Positions 5,625-12,503 of a stretch of 12,503 nt of DNA are shown one piece after another. The translations under genes were made by a program, and so were the position numbers. The stretch covers positions 1 through 12,503 of the forward strand of contig JARGNC010000021.1 of NCBI GenBank assembly GCA_029212425.1, written 5' to 3'. This stretch comes from Phycisphaerales bacterium (lineage in GTDB: Bacteria > Planctomycetota > Phycisphaerae > Phycisphaerales > UBA1924). The stretch's first letter is position 1, and each line of letters opens with the position of its first letter. Under the pieces are notes generated by a model, which was not told where the DNA came from, ran no database searches, and saw only the letters and a list, made by a program, of their open reading frames with translations.

Positions 5625-7535
5625 GTGAGTCTCTACCAACCACAACCCAACGATGATGTCCAGCGCGTCCGCGATGCGTCCGACATTGTGGGCGTGGTGG
5701 GGGACTGCATCACACTCAAACCCAAAGGCAGAGAATATGTCTGCGTCTGCCCCTTCCACGACGACCACTCCCCATCCATGTGCGTCGTCCCCGCAAAGCA
5801 AATCTTCCACTGCTTCGCCTGCGGCGCCGGTGGAGACGCCTTCACCTTCGTCCAGCGATACCACTCCATGGACTTCCGCGAAGCCCTCACCTACCTCGCA
5901 GAGCGCGCGAACATCGAACTGACCCCCTTCAAACCAAGCCGGCAAAACCAAACCGACGCCAACAACGATCAGCAGTACCCAACCGGTTCAACCAAGCAAG
6001 ACATCCTCGCCGCAAACGAGCAAGCCCAGTCCTACTTCCGCGCACTCCTCACCCACCCAGACCACGGCTCAACCGCACGCACACTTATCGAACGCCGAGG
6101 AATGTCCGACGACATCGTCGATCGATTCGGGATCGGTACAAGCGCCGACCGCTGGGACGGTCTGCTCATGACCATCGACAGCAAAAACTACAACACCCAA
6201 GCATTCACCGATGCCGGCCTCCTCAAAACAAGAGACAACGGCGGACAATACGACGCAATGCGCAACCGACTCATCTTCCCAATCTGCGACCAGATCGGAC
6301 GCGTCATCGGATTCGGTGGACGACGCATCAACGACGATGACGACCCCAAATACCTCAACAGCCCCGAAACCCTCGTCTTCAACAAATCCCGCACTCTCTA
6401 CGGCCTCAACCACGCGCAGCGCGCCATCAAACGCCAACGCGTCGCCGTCATCGTCGAAGGTTACACCGATGTCATCGCCTGCCACCAGCACGGCGTCGAA
6501 CATGTCGTAGGCACACTCGGAACCGCGCTCACCAAAGGACACGCCACCATCCTCCGCAGACTCTGCGACACCGTCGTCCTCCTCTTCGACGGCGACCAAG
6601 CCGGACAACGCGCCGCAGACCGCGCCATCGAAGTCCTCTTCTCCGAAACCATCGACATCAAAATCGCAGCACTCGCAGGATTCACCGAAGCCAAAGACCC
6701 CGACGAACTCCTCGCCCAACCAGACGGCGTCCAGATCTTCAACACCGTCATCGACAACGCTGTCGATCTCCTCAAATGGCGCTTTGATCGCCTCCGCGCC
6801 GAGCTCGCAGGAGCCGGCGCCGCACGCGTCACCCAGCGCATCGAAGAAGAAATCCGCACGCTGCTGGACCTCGGAATCGAAAAACTCAGCCCGATGCGCC
6901 GCCAGCTCATGATCCGCCAAATCGCAGGTGCCGCGGGTGTTTCCGAGCAGGTCGTCAAAGCATCAATGCGCCTCGGTCGCCGCGTCCCCGCATCCATCGA
7001 GCCACAGGACACCCTCCCCCCCGAAACAAACGCCCCCCTCACCGCAAGAGAACTGCTCCTCGGATGTCTCCTCAGCGATCCAAAGCTCTGGCTCACCATG
7101 TCCTCCGAAGAACACGACCTGATGATGACCTCCGCATTCCAATCGCGTAGCTCCGCGATGGTCGCCCAAGCACTCCACGAAAGCGTCGAGAACGGGACAG
7201 GCACCGGTCTTCACGAAGTCCTCCGCGAACTCTCCGAAACACTCGCGCACACTGACGAACAATCCACCGCCGATCCGGTTGGCCGTGCAACCCTACTCTG
7301 CCGAACTGTAGAACAACAGAGCGAAGGCTCCGACGAGCGCATCGCCAGGATGTTGCGGGAATGCACCCAAGCACTCGCACTCAACCAGGAACGCACACAA
7401 CCAATCCAACCACCAAGCGATGGAAGCAACGACACCGACGACCTCGACCAACTCCGCGCCTTTGCTGCAAAGCAGCAAAGCATGCGAAAGAAATACGGCA
7501 CCATGCGAGGCAAACTCTCCGGAGGAGACGGATAG
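5625..7535 (+). CDS. dnaG: DNA primase DnaG
   Basis: DnaG makes the RNA primers for chromosome replication, working with the replicative helicase DnaB at the fork. The 636 residues follow the family order. A CHC2 zinc finger near the N-terminus has C42, H45, C63 and C66 (CPFHDDHSPSM ... FHCFACGAGGD). The RNA-polymerase core begins near 130 and contains the conserved RLIFPICDQIGRVIGFGGR (215-233) and KYLNSPET (242-249). The TOPRIM fold follows, with VIVEGYTDVI (275-284, catalytic E278) and the metal-binding FDGDQAG (321-327). The C-terminal helicase-interaction part (about 460-636) is divergent and rich in Glu, Gln and Asp, as is common. Start is GTG at 5625, eight bases after GGGGGAG; no other start places the zinc finger properly. 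Codons are strongly biased to A/C endings. rpoD follows after 101 bases, the classic primase-sigma pairing, but rpsU is absent upstream. Confidence 0.97.
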   Translation: MSLYQPQPNDDVQRVRDASDIVGVVGDCITLKPKGREYVCVCPFHDDHSPSMCVVPAKQIFHCFACGAGGDAFTFVQRYHSMDFREALTYLAERANIELTPFKPSRQNQTDANNDQQYPTGSTKQDILAANEQAQSYFRALLTHPDHGSTARTLIERRGMSDDIVDRFGIGTSADRWDGLLMTIDSKNYNTQAFTDAGLLKTRDNGGQYDAMRNRLIFPICDQIGRVIGFGGRRINDDDDPKYLNSPETLVFNKSRTLYGLNHAQRAIKRQRVAVIVEGYTDVIACHQHGVEHVVGTLGTALTKGHATILRRLCDTVVLLFDGDQAGQRAADRAIEVLFSETIDIKIAALAGFTEAKDPDELLAQPDGVQIFNTVIDNAVDLLKWRFDRLRAELAGAGAARVTQRIEEEIRTLLDLGIEKLSPMRRQLMIRQIAGAAGVSEQVVKASMRLGRRVPASIEPQDTLPPETNAPLTARELLLGCLLSDPKLWLTMSSEEHDLMMTSAFQSRSSAMVAQALHESVENGTGTGLHEVLRELSETLAHTDEQSTADPVGRATLLCRTVEQQSEGSDERIARMLRECTQALALNQERTQPIQPPSDGSNDTDDLDQLRAFAAKQQSMRKKYGTMRGKLSGGDG

Positions 7536-7540
7536 CAACC

Positions 7541-7562
7541 CCAGCGGGTAGCCAGCGGATAG
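7541..7562. repeat. 11-bp tandem repeat after dnaG
   Basis: CCAGCGGGTAG (7541-7551) is followed directly by CCAGCGGATAG (7552-7562), one mismatch apart. The shorter CGGATAG that spans the dnaG stop codon (7529-7535) is a related third piece. It lies in the dnaG-rpoD spacer and may be a slippage duplication. Confidence 0.55.
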
Positions 7563-7573
7563 AAAGCAAGTTT

Positions 7574-7598
7574 GCAATCGCTCACTGTTCGAGCGTGC
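7574..7598 (+). repeat. Hairpin in the dnaG-rpoD spacer
   Basis: CGCTC (7579-7583) pairs with GAGCG (7591-7595) over a 7-base loop. After a 2-base bulge, GCA (7574-7576) can pair with TGC (7596-7598). No T run follows, so it is not a standard terminator. In the homologous operon of Escherichia coli the dnaG-rpoD spacer is an RNA-processing site, and this hairpin could serve a similar purpose; that role is inference only. Confidence 0.3.
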
Positions 7599-7627
7599 AT
7601 AGGATGCGAACCATTCAACAGTATATC

Positions 7628-7632
7628 GGGAG
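7628..7632 (+). promoter_or_regulatory. Shine-Dalgarno site setting the rpoD start
   Basis: GGGAG ends four bases before the ATG at 7637. The frame stays open for 276 bases further upstream into dnaG, but those codons give an Arg/Pro/His-rich sequence that is clearly a shadow of dnaG. The in-frame ATG at 7604 has no usable site (AGG touches it). This favours 7637. Confidence 0.6.
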
Positions 7633-7636
7633 CATT

Positions 7637-9508
7637 ATGATCGGGATCACCCATCCATCAGTGACAGCATTAATCGAGTCAGGCCGCATCCGCGGATGGT
7701 TGAGTTTCGAAGAACTCAACAACATCCTGCCCGACGAACTCGTCGATCCAGTCGCGATCCACGCGATCGTCGCGATGATCGACGACGCGAACATCGAACT
7801 GATCGACGAGATGGAGTTCCGGGGTCGCGTCTTCCGCGCACGCCGATCAGGTGACGCACGCACCCTCGAAAGCATCCAACACCTCGACAGCGAGTTCCGC
7901 GCCATGTCCGTGCGAGGGGGCGAACACCTCGGATCAAACGAATCCCTCCGTGTCCAAATCAACGCACCACACTATTCCGGGACCATCACACTCGATTCCG
8001 ACGATCTCAACCAAGCCAAAAAGGATGTCGAAGAAGCCAAAGGCATGAACGATCGCGTCATCCAGCGCGACCTCGACGAAGCAATCAATGCTGAATCCGA
8101 CCGCCGAATGGATGATCCCGTCCGCATGTACCTCTCGCAGATGGGAACCATCCCCCTCCTCACACGCGAAGAAGAGGTCCGCCTCGCCAAGAAGATCGAA
8201 ACAACGCGGATGATCTTCCGCCGCCGCTGTCTTGAGTGCGATTACATCATCGCCCAAGCCGTCGAAACCCTCAAGCTCGTCAGCGATGGCAAGCTCCCCT
8301 TCGACCGCACCATGCGCACGAGCACACTCGACGAGAACGCGAAAGACAAGCTCCTCGTTCGCATTCCTACAAACCTCCCAACCATCGAGATGCTCCTCGA
8401 ACTCAACAAGCAGGACTGGAACGCGCTCGAAGAACTCCGCCACGACGACGGCACCATCCACGAAACGAAGAAAGCCAAAGAGATTCAAACACGAATCTCT
8501 ACCCGCCGTCGCCGCATGTCCGCGCTCGTCGAAGAACTCTGCCTCCGCACCGGACGCATCGTTCCGCTGATGCGCAAGATCAAATCCATCTCCGAGAAAA
8601 TGCAAGCCCTCCAGGGCGAAATGCTCGAAGCCGCCAAGTATCCCAAAAAGTACGACGCAGAAGACCTCGAAGTCATGCGCATGGAACTCGACGGCCTCCG
8701 CTCCCTGGTCCTCGAAGACCCAGAGAATCTCAAAGCACGAATCGAGTGCATCTCAACCGTCTTCTGGGAATACGAACAAGCCAAGCGCGACCTCTCCGGA
8801 GGCAACCTCCGCCTCGTCGTCTCGATCGCAAAGAAGTACCGCAACCGCGGACTCGGATTCCTCGATGTCATCCAAGAAGGCAACACCGGACTCATGCGTG
8901 CAGTCGACAAGTTCGAATACAAGCGAGGATACAAGTTCTCAACCTACGCAACATGGTGGATCCGCCAAGCGATCACCCGCTCCATCGCGGACCACGCACG
9001 CACAATCCGTATCCCGGTCCACATGATCGAGACGATGACGAGACTGCGAAACATCCAAAAAGAAATCAAGCAACGCACAGGCGTCGAGCCATCGCCGCAA
9101 GAAATCGCAGAGCAAGCGAAGATGACCCCCTCAGAAGTCAGCCGTGTGCTCAGTATCTCCATGCATCCTGTATCTCTCGATCGACCTGTAGGCGAATCCG
9201 AAGATTCAAACTTCGGAGACTTCCTCGAAGATTCAAACCAACGCACCCCCGATCAAACCGCAGGACAAGACGCGCTCAAGAGCCGCATCGAACTCGTCCT
9301 CAAAACGCTCTCCTACCGCGAACGCGAAATCATCAAACTCCGCTACGGCATCGGAGACGGATACACCTACACACTCGAAGAAGTCGGACGAATCTTCAAA
9401 GTCACCCGCGAGCGTGTCCGTCAGGTTGAAGCGAAGGCAATCCGCAAACTCCAGCACCCAGTCCGATCCCGCAAACTCGGCGGCTTCATCGACTCGCAAA
9501 CCGGCTAA
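7637..9508 (+). CDS. rpoD: RNA polymerase primary sigma factor RpoD (sigma-70/SigA)
   Basis: The primary sigma factor directs RNA polymerase to housekeeping promoters. From the ATG at 7637 the protein has 623 residues. Region 1.1 spans about 1-60, including FEELNNILPDEL. Region 1.2 is DDPVRMYLSQMGTIPLLTR (159-177). A long charged non-conserved region (about 191-380) follows. Region 2 (385-460) contains NLRLVVSIAKKYRNRGL and the -10-reading helix YATWWIRQAITRSIADHART, where Q444 and T447 match the residues that contact the -10 element in the Escherichia coli protein. Region 3 is about 465-520, and the region 3.2 finger holds SLDRPVGESEDSNFGDFLED. Region 4 (about 545-610) has YTLEEVGRIFKVTRERVRQV, the -35-binding helix-turn-helix. 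The presence of region 1.1 and the complete region 1.2 indicate the primary factor rather than an alternative one. It lies 101 bases after dnaG, without a clear promoter of its own, so co-transcription is likely. Confidence 0.97.
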   Translation: MIGITHPSVTALIESGRIRGWLSFEELNNILPDELVDPVAIHAIVAMIDDANIELIDEMEFRGRVFRARRSGDARTLESIQHLDSEFRAMSVRGGEHLGSNESLRVQINAPHYSGTITLDSDDLNQAKKDVEEAKGMNDRVIQRDLDEAINAESDRRMDDPVRMYLSQMGTIPLLTREEEVRLAKKIETTRMIFRRRCLECDYIIAQAVETLKLVSDGKLPFDRTMRTSTLDENAKDKLLVRIPTNLPTIEMLLELNKQDWNALEELRHDDGTIHETKKAKEIQTRISTRRRRMSALVEELCLRTGRIVPLMRKIKSISEKMQALQGEMLEAAKYPKKYDAEDLEVMRMELDGLRSLVLEDPENLKARIECISTVFWEYEQAKRDLSGGNLRLVVSIAKKYRNRGLGFLDVIQEGNTGLMRAVDKFEYKRGYKFSTYATWWIRQAITRSIADHARTIRIPVHMIETMTRLRNIQKEIKQRTGVEPSPQEIAEQAKMTPSEVSRVLSISMHPVSLDRPVGESEDSNFGDFLEDSNQRTPDQTAGQDALKSRIELVLKTLSYREREIIKLRYGIGDGYTYTLEEVGRIFKVTRERVRQVEAKAIRKLQHPVRSRKLGGFIDSQTG

Positions 9509-9557
9509 AAACAAACCAATTCCATACACACTGCAACCAAATGGGCAGTTTCCCTAA

Positions 9558-9586
9558 CAATGGGATACCATTGCATGCGCGATGCA
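9558..9586. repeat. Two overlapping inverted repeats between rpoD and the ABC operon
   Basis: CAATGG (9558-9563) is inverted as CCATTG (9568-9573) around GATA. Overlapping it, TGCAT (9572-9576) is inverted as ATGCA (9582-9586) around GCGCG. The two hairpins share bases and are mutually exclusive. There is no T tract, so a simple terminator for rpoD is unlikely; an operator upstream of the exporter genes is possible. The whole gap (9509-9633) shows no strong promoter. Confidence 0.4.
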
Positions 9587-9623
9587 TCACAAGTCGATGA
9601 TCGCGCGGTGTCTCAATCTCGAT

Positions 9624-9628
9624 GGGAG
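9624..9628 (+). promoter_or_regulatory. Shine-Dalgarno site setting the ABC ATPase start
   Basis: GGGAG lies five bases before the GTG at 9634. The in-frame ATG at 9622 overlaps this site and has nothing like a ribosome binding site upstream. The GTG start gives VSNAIMMNGVRKTFG, which begins the ABC domain at the usual distance. Confidence 0.65.
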
Positions 9629-9633
9629 CAGGT

Positions 9634-10629
9634 GTGAGTAACGCAATCATGATGAACGGGGTCCGGAAAACTTTCGGACCCAAAGTCGCCGTCGAAGGGA
9701 TCGACCTCCAGATTCCCCAAGGATCCATGTACGGCTTCATCGGACCAAACGGCGCCGGGAAAACCACAACCATCCGGATGATCATGTCCATCCTCTTCCC
9801 AGACGCCGGAGAACTCAGCGTCCTCGGAAAGAAGTCCGCCGTCGAATCCAAAGACCGCATCGGATACCTCCCCGAAGAGCGAGGTGTCTACAAGAAAATG
9901 AAGGTCGCAAACTTCCTGATGCACATGGGAAGACTCAAAGGACTCGACGCCCGAGGACTCAAACCCAAAGTCATGGAATGGCTCGAACGCGTTGAACTCG
10001 CCGATGTGAGCAAAAAGAAATGCGAAGAGCTCTCCAAAGGGATGCAGCAGAAAGTCCAGTTCATCGCATCCGTCCTCCACGAGCCCGACCTCATCATCCT
10101 CGATGAACCATTCTCCGGACTCGATCCCGTCAACATGCGTCTTCTCCGTGATCTCATCAACGAGCAGCACACCAACGGCAAGACCGTCATCTTCTCCACC
10201 CATGTCATGCAGCAAGCCGAGTCCATCTGCGACCACATCATCATGATCCACCATGGCAAAAAAGTCCTCGACGACACGCTCAGCGACATCCGCACCCGCT
10301 TCGATCCCCACGCGATCCATGTCGACACCATCAGCGACGCGGACCAAACCACAGCAATCGCCGCCATCCAAGGCATCTCCGCAGTCCACAAACACGAAGG
10401 CATCTACGAGGTCAAAGTCGCCGACTCCATCGACCAACAGCAAGCGATGCAAAGCATCCTCGCCGCGATCCCGGTTTCCAGCATCGAGATCAAACGCCCG
10501 ACCCTCGAAGATGTCTTCATCGAGATCGTCACCGAAGGCACAAACGCCCAGCATCACGATCAAGACCAACAACAACTCCGCGCTCAGCTCCTCGCAGGAT
10601 CAAAGGGTGAAGAGGAGGCAAGCTCATGA
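9634..10629 (+). CDS. ABC transporter ATP-binding protein (NatA-like)
   Basis: This is the ATPase of an ABC-2-type exporter. The 331 residues show Walker A GPNGAGKT (37-44), the signature LSKGMQQ (133-139), Walker B LIILDEP (153-159), the D-loop SGLD (161-164) and the switch histidine H190 (STHVM). In the Q-loop region the sequence is YLPEERGVY (78-86), as in NatA-type ATPases, instead of a canonical glutamine. A C-terminal regulatory extension (about 225-300) ends in PTLEDVFIEIV, a typical tail in this group, followed by a hydrophilic Gln/Glu-rich end. The gene overlaps the permease by ATGA (10626-10629), so the two are tightly coupled. NatAB of Bacillus exports sodium. The family is broad, and neither the substrate nor a sodium role can be claimed from this sequence. 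Confidence 0.93.
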   Translation: MSNAIMMNGVRKTFGPKVAVEGIDLQIPQGSMYGFIGPNGAGKTTTIRMIMSILFPDAGELSVLGKKSAVESKDRIGYLPEERGVYKKMKVANFLMHMGRLKGLDARGLKPKVMEWLERVELADVSKKKCEELSKGMQQKVQFIASVLHEPDLIILDEPFSGLDPVNMRLLRDLINEQHTNGKTVIFSTHVMQQAESICDHIIMIHHGKKVLDDTLSDIRTRFDPHAIHVDTISDADQTTAIAAIQGISAVHKHEGIYEVKVADSIDQQQAMQSILAAIPVSSIEIKRPTLEDVFIEIVTEGTNAQHHDQDQQQLRAQLLAGSKGEEEASS

Positions 10630-12035
10630 ACTTCTCCAAAATCGCACGCGTCGCAGGGCGCGAGTTCGCATCCACCGCAATGACCAAAGGCTTCATCATC
10701 GGAGCCCTTGTCGTCCCCGCACTCATGGCCGCGCTCATCCCGCTGATCGCGATCCTCTCCGCCGCCGCCCAGCCACCCGCCGACAAAGGCACCATCTATG
10801 TCCTCGACCATTCCGCAGAAGTCTTCGACGACATCAGCTCAAGACTCTCCCCCGAAGAAGTCCGCCAACGCTGGGAAGACCGCGCCAAACGCGCCTCCGA
10901 CTTCGCCAAAGGCATGATCGGCAAAGCCGGCGACTCCGCATCGGACTCCATCGATAACGCGATGAGCTTCATCAAAACCCCAGAGTTCCGCATCGTCCCA
11001 ACCGCACCCGACGCGGACATCGAAGAAATCAAAGCACAAATCCGAGAGCAGCTCTCCACCAAAGCCGCGCTCGAAGACCCGATGCAAAAAGTCCTCGCCG
11101 TCATCGAGATCGACGCAGACGCCGCTCAAAAACTCAACGACGAAGAAGGCCTCGGCTCCTACCAAGCCTTCTTCCGCCCCAAACTCAACGAAGAAACCGT
11201 AGGCGAAATCGAATCCGGAATCCGCTGGTCCATCCGCGAGCGCCGCTACGACAACGCCGGTCTCGACCGCGACATGATCACAGAACTCGCCAATGTCAAC
11301 GCACGCGAGAGCAAAGAGATCACCGAAGAAGGCGAACGCAAAGAATCCTCCGGAATCGCAACCTTCCTCATTCCCGTCGCCTCCCTCGTCCTCCTCATCA
11401 TCGCAACAATGACCGGAGGCCAATACCTCCTCACCACCACCATCGAAGAAAAATCAAACCGCGTCGTCGAGGTCCTCCTCTCCGCGTGCTCCCCAATGGA
11501 ACTCATGACCGGCAAAATCGTCGGACAAATGGGCGTCGGTCTATCACTCCTCGTCGTCTACAACTCAGTAGGCATCGCAGCCCTCATCGCCTTCAACCGC
11601 CTCGACATGATCTCCGGACAAACCATCATCCTCTTCTTTGTCTTCTTCCTACTCGCCTACTTCATGCTCGCCTCGATGATGGCCGCGATCGGCTCAGCCG
11701 TGAACGACATGCGAGAAGCCCAGTCACTCATGACCCCCGTCATGCTGACCATGATGATCCCATACTTCTTCTTCATGCCCGTCGTCCGCGCACCCAACTC
11801 CATGCTCTCCACAGTCTCCAGCTTCATCCCCCCGATCTCGCCGTTCATCATGATCATGCGCGTCTCCTCCACCGACCCACCCCCCGCATGGCAGATCGCC
11901 GCGGTGATCCTCGTGACTGTCATCGCTGTGTTCTTCTTCCTCTGGTTCGCAGCCAAAGTCTTCCGCGTCGGACTCCTCATGTACGGCAAACCACCAAACC
12001 TCCGCACACTCATCAAATGGATCCGAATGGCCTAA
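10626..12035 (+). CDS. ABC-2 type permease (NatB-like)
   Basis: The 469-residue membrane partner of the preceding ATPase starts at an ATG with GAGGAGG (10612-10618) seven bases upstream. The layout is typical of the NatB/YhaP branch of ABC-2 permeases. There is one N-terminal helix (about 21-45), a large extracytoplasmic domain (about 46-245) rich in Glu, Lys, Asp and Ala, and then about six helices (roughly 246-268, 297-323, 333-360, 368-386, 398-412 and 421-444). Between the second and third helices lies the cytoplasmic coupling motif EEKSNRVVEVLLSACSPMEL (274-293), diagnostic for this family. It should form a dimer with two ATPase subunits in the inner membrane. The exported substrate is unknown. 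A DUF899 gene follows 25 bases later and may share the transcript. Confidence 0.9.
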   Translation: MNFSKIARVAGREFASTAMTKGFIIGALVVPALMAALIPLIAILSAAAQPPADKGTIYVLDHSAEVFDDISSRLSPEEVRQRWEDRAKRASDFAKGMIGKAGDSASDSIDNAMSFIKTPEFRIVPTAPDADIEEIKAQIREQLSTKAALEDPMQKVLAVIEIDADAAQKLNDEEGLGSYQAFFRPKLNEETVGEIESGIRWSIRERRYDNAGLDRDMITELANVNARESKEITEEGERKESSGIATFLIPVASLVLLIIATMTGGQYLLTTTIEEKSNRVVEVLLSACSPMELMTGKIVGQMGVGLSLLVVYNSVGIAALIAFNRLDMISGQTIILFFVFFLLAYFMLASMMAAIGSAVNDMREAQSLMTPVMLTMMIPYFFFMPVVRAPNSMLSTVSSFIPPISPFIMIMRVSSTDPPPAWQIAAVILVTVIAVFFFLWFAAKVFRVGLLMYGKPPNLRTLIKWIRMA

Positions 12036-12060
12036 CCCTCACTCATCGAAAGGTCGCACA

Positions 12061-12503
12061 ATGCCAACAACAGAATCAACAATCCAAGAGCTCGGCATGA
12101 AACTCATGGAAGCCAGAGCGAACTACCGCAAAGCTATCCAAGACGCGCCAAACGAAACCGTCGAAGACTGGCAACTCCAAAACACCGACGGCTCAACCGT
12201 CAAACTCTCCCAACTCTTCGGAGACAAAACCGAACTCCTCGTTGTCCACAACATGGGCAAACACTGCAACTACTGCTCCCTCTGGGCCGACGGCTTCATC
12301 GGTCACGCTGACCACATCCAAGAACGATGCGCCTTCGTACTCTGCTCAAACGACGACCCACAAACCGTCGCAGAATTCGCCAAAGAACGAGGCTGGAACT
12401 ACCCCTGCGTCTCCGGAAAGAACTCGGGATTCACAGAAGCCATGGGATACCGAACACCCGACGGCAAAACAATGCCAGGCGTCTCCGCATTCCACAAACA
12501 ATC
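12061..12503 (+). CDS. DUF899-family thioredoxin-like protein (3' end outside window)
   Basis: An open frame begins at ATG 12061, with AAAGG about seven bases upstream, and runs off the right edge after 147 full codons, so its C-terminus is missing. After an N-terminal helix (about 10-30) comes a thioredoxin/AhpC-like fold: the strand ELLVVHNMG (58-66), then HCNYCSLWADGF (68-79) with a CxxC pair at C69 and C72, then a strand AFVLCSNDDP (91-100). The WADGF motif next to the active-site cysteines is the signature of DUF899. Most DUF899 proteins have no proven substrate; a redox or peroxide-related role is an inference from the fold. C90, C95 and C116 are additional cysteines. The gene starts 25 bases after the permease stop, on the same strand, so it may be the third gene of that operon. 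Confidence 0.85.
   Translation, partial: MPTTESTIQELGMKLMEARANYRKAIQDAPNETVEDWQLQNTDGSTVKLSQLFGDKTELLVVHNMGKHCNYCSLWADGFIGHADHIQERCAFVLCSNDDPQTVAEFAKERGWNYPCVSGKNSGFTEAMGYRTPDGKTMPGVSAFHKQ

Noticed and set aside
6069..6920. Long open frame of 283 codons on the minus strand inside dnaG
   Set aside because: It is antisense to a gene with complete DnaG motifs. The product is an Asp/Glu/Val/Ala-rich low-complexity sequence caused by the A/C-ending codon bias of the plus strand.
7361..7636. Upstream in-frame extension of rpoD into dnaG
   Set aside because: The added 92 residues are a basic, Arg/Pro/Thr-rich shadow of the dnaG 3' end, and region 1.1 of sigma begins at the ATG at 7637.
8236..9429. 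397-codon plus-strand frame overlapping rpoD in another frame
   Set aside because: The product is an Arg/His/Pro/Ser-rich sequence typical of frame-shifted reading of a biased gene; rpoD in the correct frame has all sigma regions.
9613..10575. Long open frame of 320 codons on the minus strand opposite the ABC ATPase
   Set aside because: It is antisense to a protein with intact Walker and signature motifs. Its product is rich in Asp, Val, Phe and Glu with no recognisable domain.
1..12503. Mobile element, prophage, CRISPR array or defence island
   Set aside because: No transposase, integrase, long terminal repeats or regularly spaced repeats are visible, and the identifiable genes are housekeeping or ordinary membrane functions.

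Overview
The window looks like a stretch of ordinary chromosome from a planctomycete, most likely of the Phycisphaerae type. The reasons are: a primary sigma factor and a primase that are bacterial but divergent in their linker regions; a CxxCGYxLxGL...CPEC zinc ribbon of a style I associate with planctomycete proteins; an anonymous conserved-looking gene beside a one-helix SHOCT protein; and mid-to-high GC with strong Shine-Dalgarno sites. This assignment is an inference from the sequence alone. I see no mobile element, CRISPR array, tRNA or rRNA gene.

Left part (1-5315), mostly minus strand. A gene fragment on the plus strand (to 259) meets clpX (346-1806, minus) tail to tail across a perfect 12-bp-stem bidirectional terminator (293-322). 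Upstream of clpX are a likely operon of an unrecognised 250-residue protein (2449-3201) and a membrane-anchored SHOCT protein (2062-2427), possibly ending in a 25-codon CxxC micro-ORF, and then an overlapping pair: a HAD-family phosphatase (4617-5315) and a DUF418 membrane protein carrying an inserted zinc ribbon (3292-4635).

Centre (5316-5624). A 309-bp divergent control region separates the minus-strand block from the plus-strand block. It holds a 13-bp tandem repeat, a nested inverted repeat around a -10-like box, and weak promoter candidates.

Right part (5625-12503), all plus strand. dnaG (5625-7535) and rpoD (7637-9508) form the primase / primary-sigma pair known from the macromolecular-synthesis operon of many bacteria, here with no rpsU in front. 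A NatAB-like ABC exporter follows, with an ATPase (9634-10629) that overlaps its permease (10626-12035) by ATGA. Then comes the start of a DUF899 thioredoxin-like protein (12061 to the window edge), which is open at the 3' end.

A pattern across the whole window is strand-asymmetric composition. The plus strand is rich in A and C throughout, so plus-strand genes prefer A/C-ending codons (GAA, CTC, GGA) and most minus-strand genes prefer G/T-ending codons (GAG, TTG, GGG). This suggests that the plus strand is the lagging strand here, and that dnaG-rpoD are transcribed against the fork. I found no convincing new defence or biosynthetic system. The items most worth a second look are the zinc ribbon inside DUF418, the unknown/SHOCT/micro-ORF cluster, and the repeat-rich divergent promoter region.
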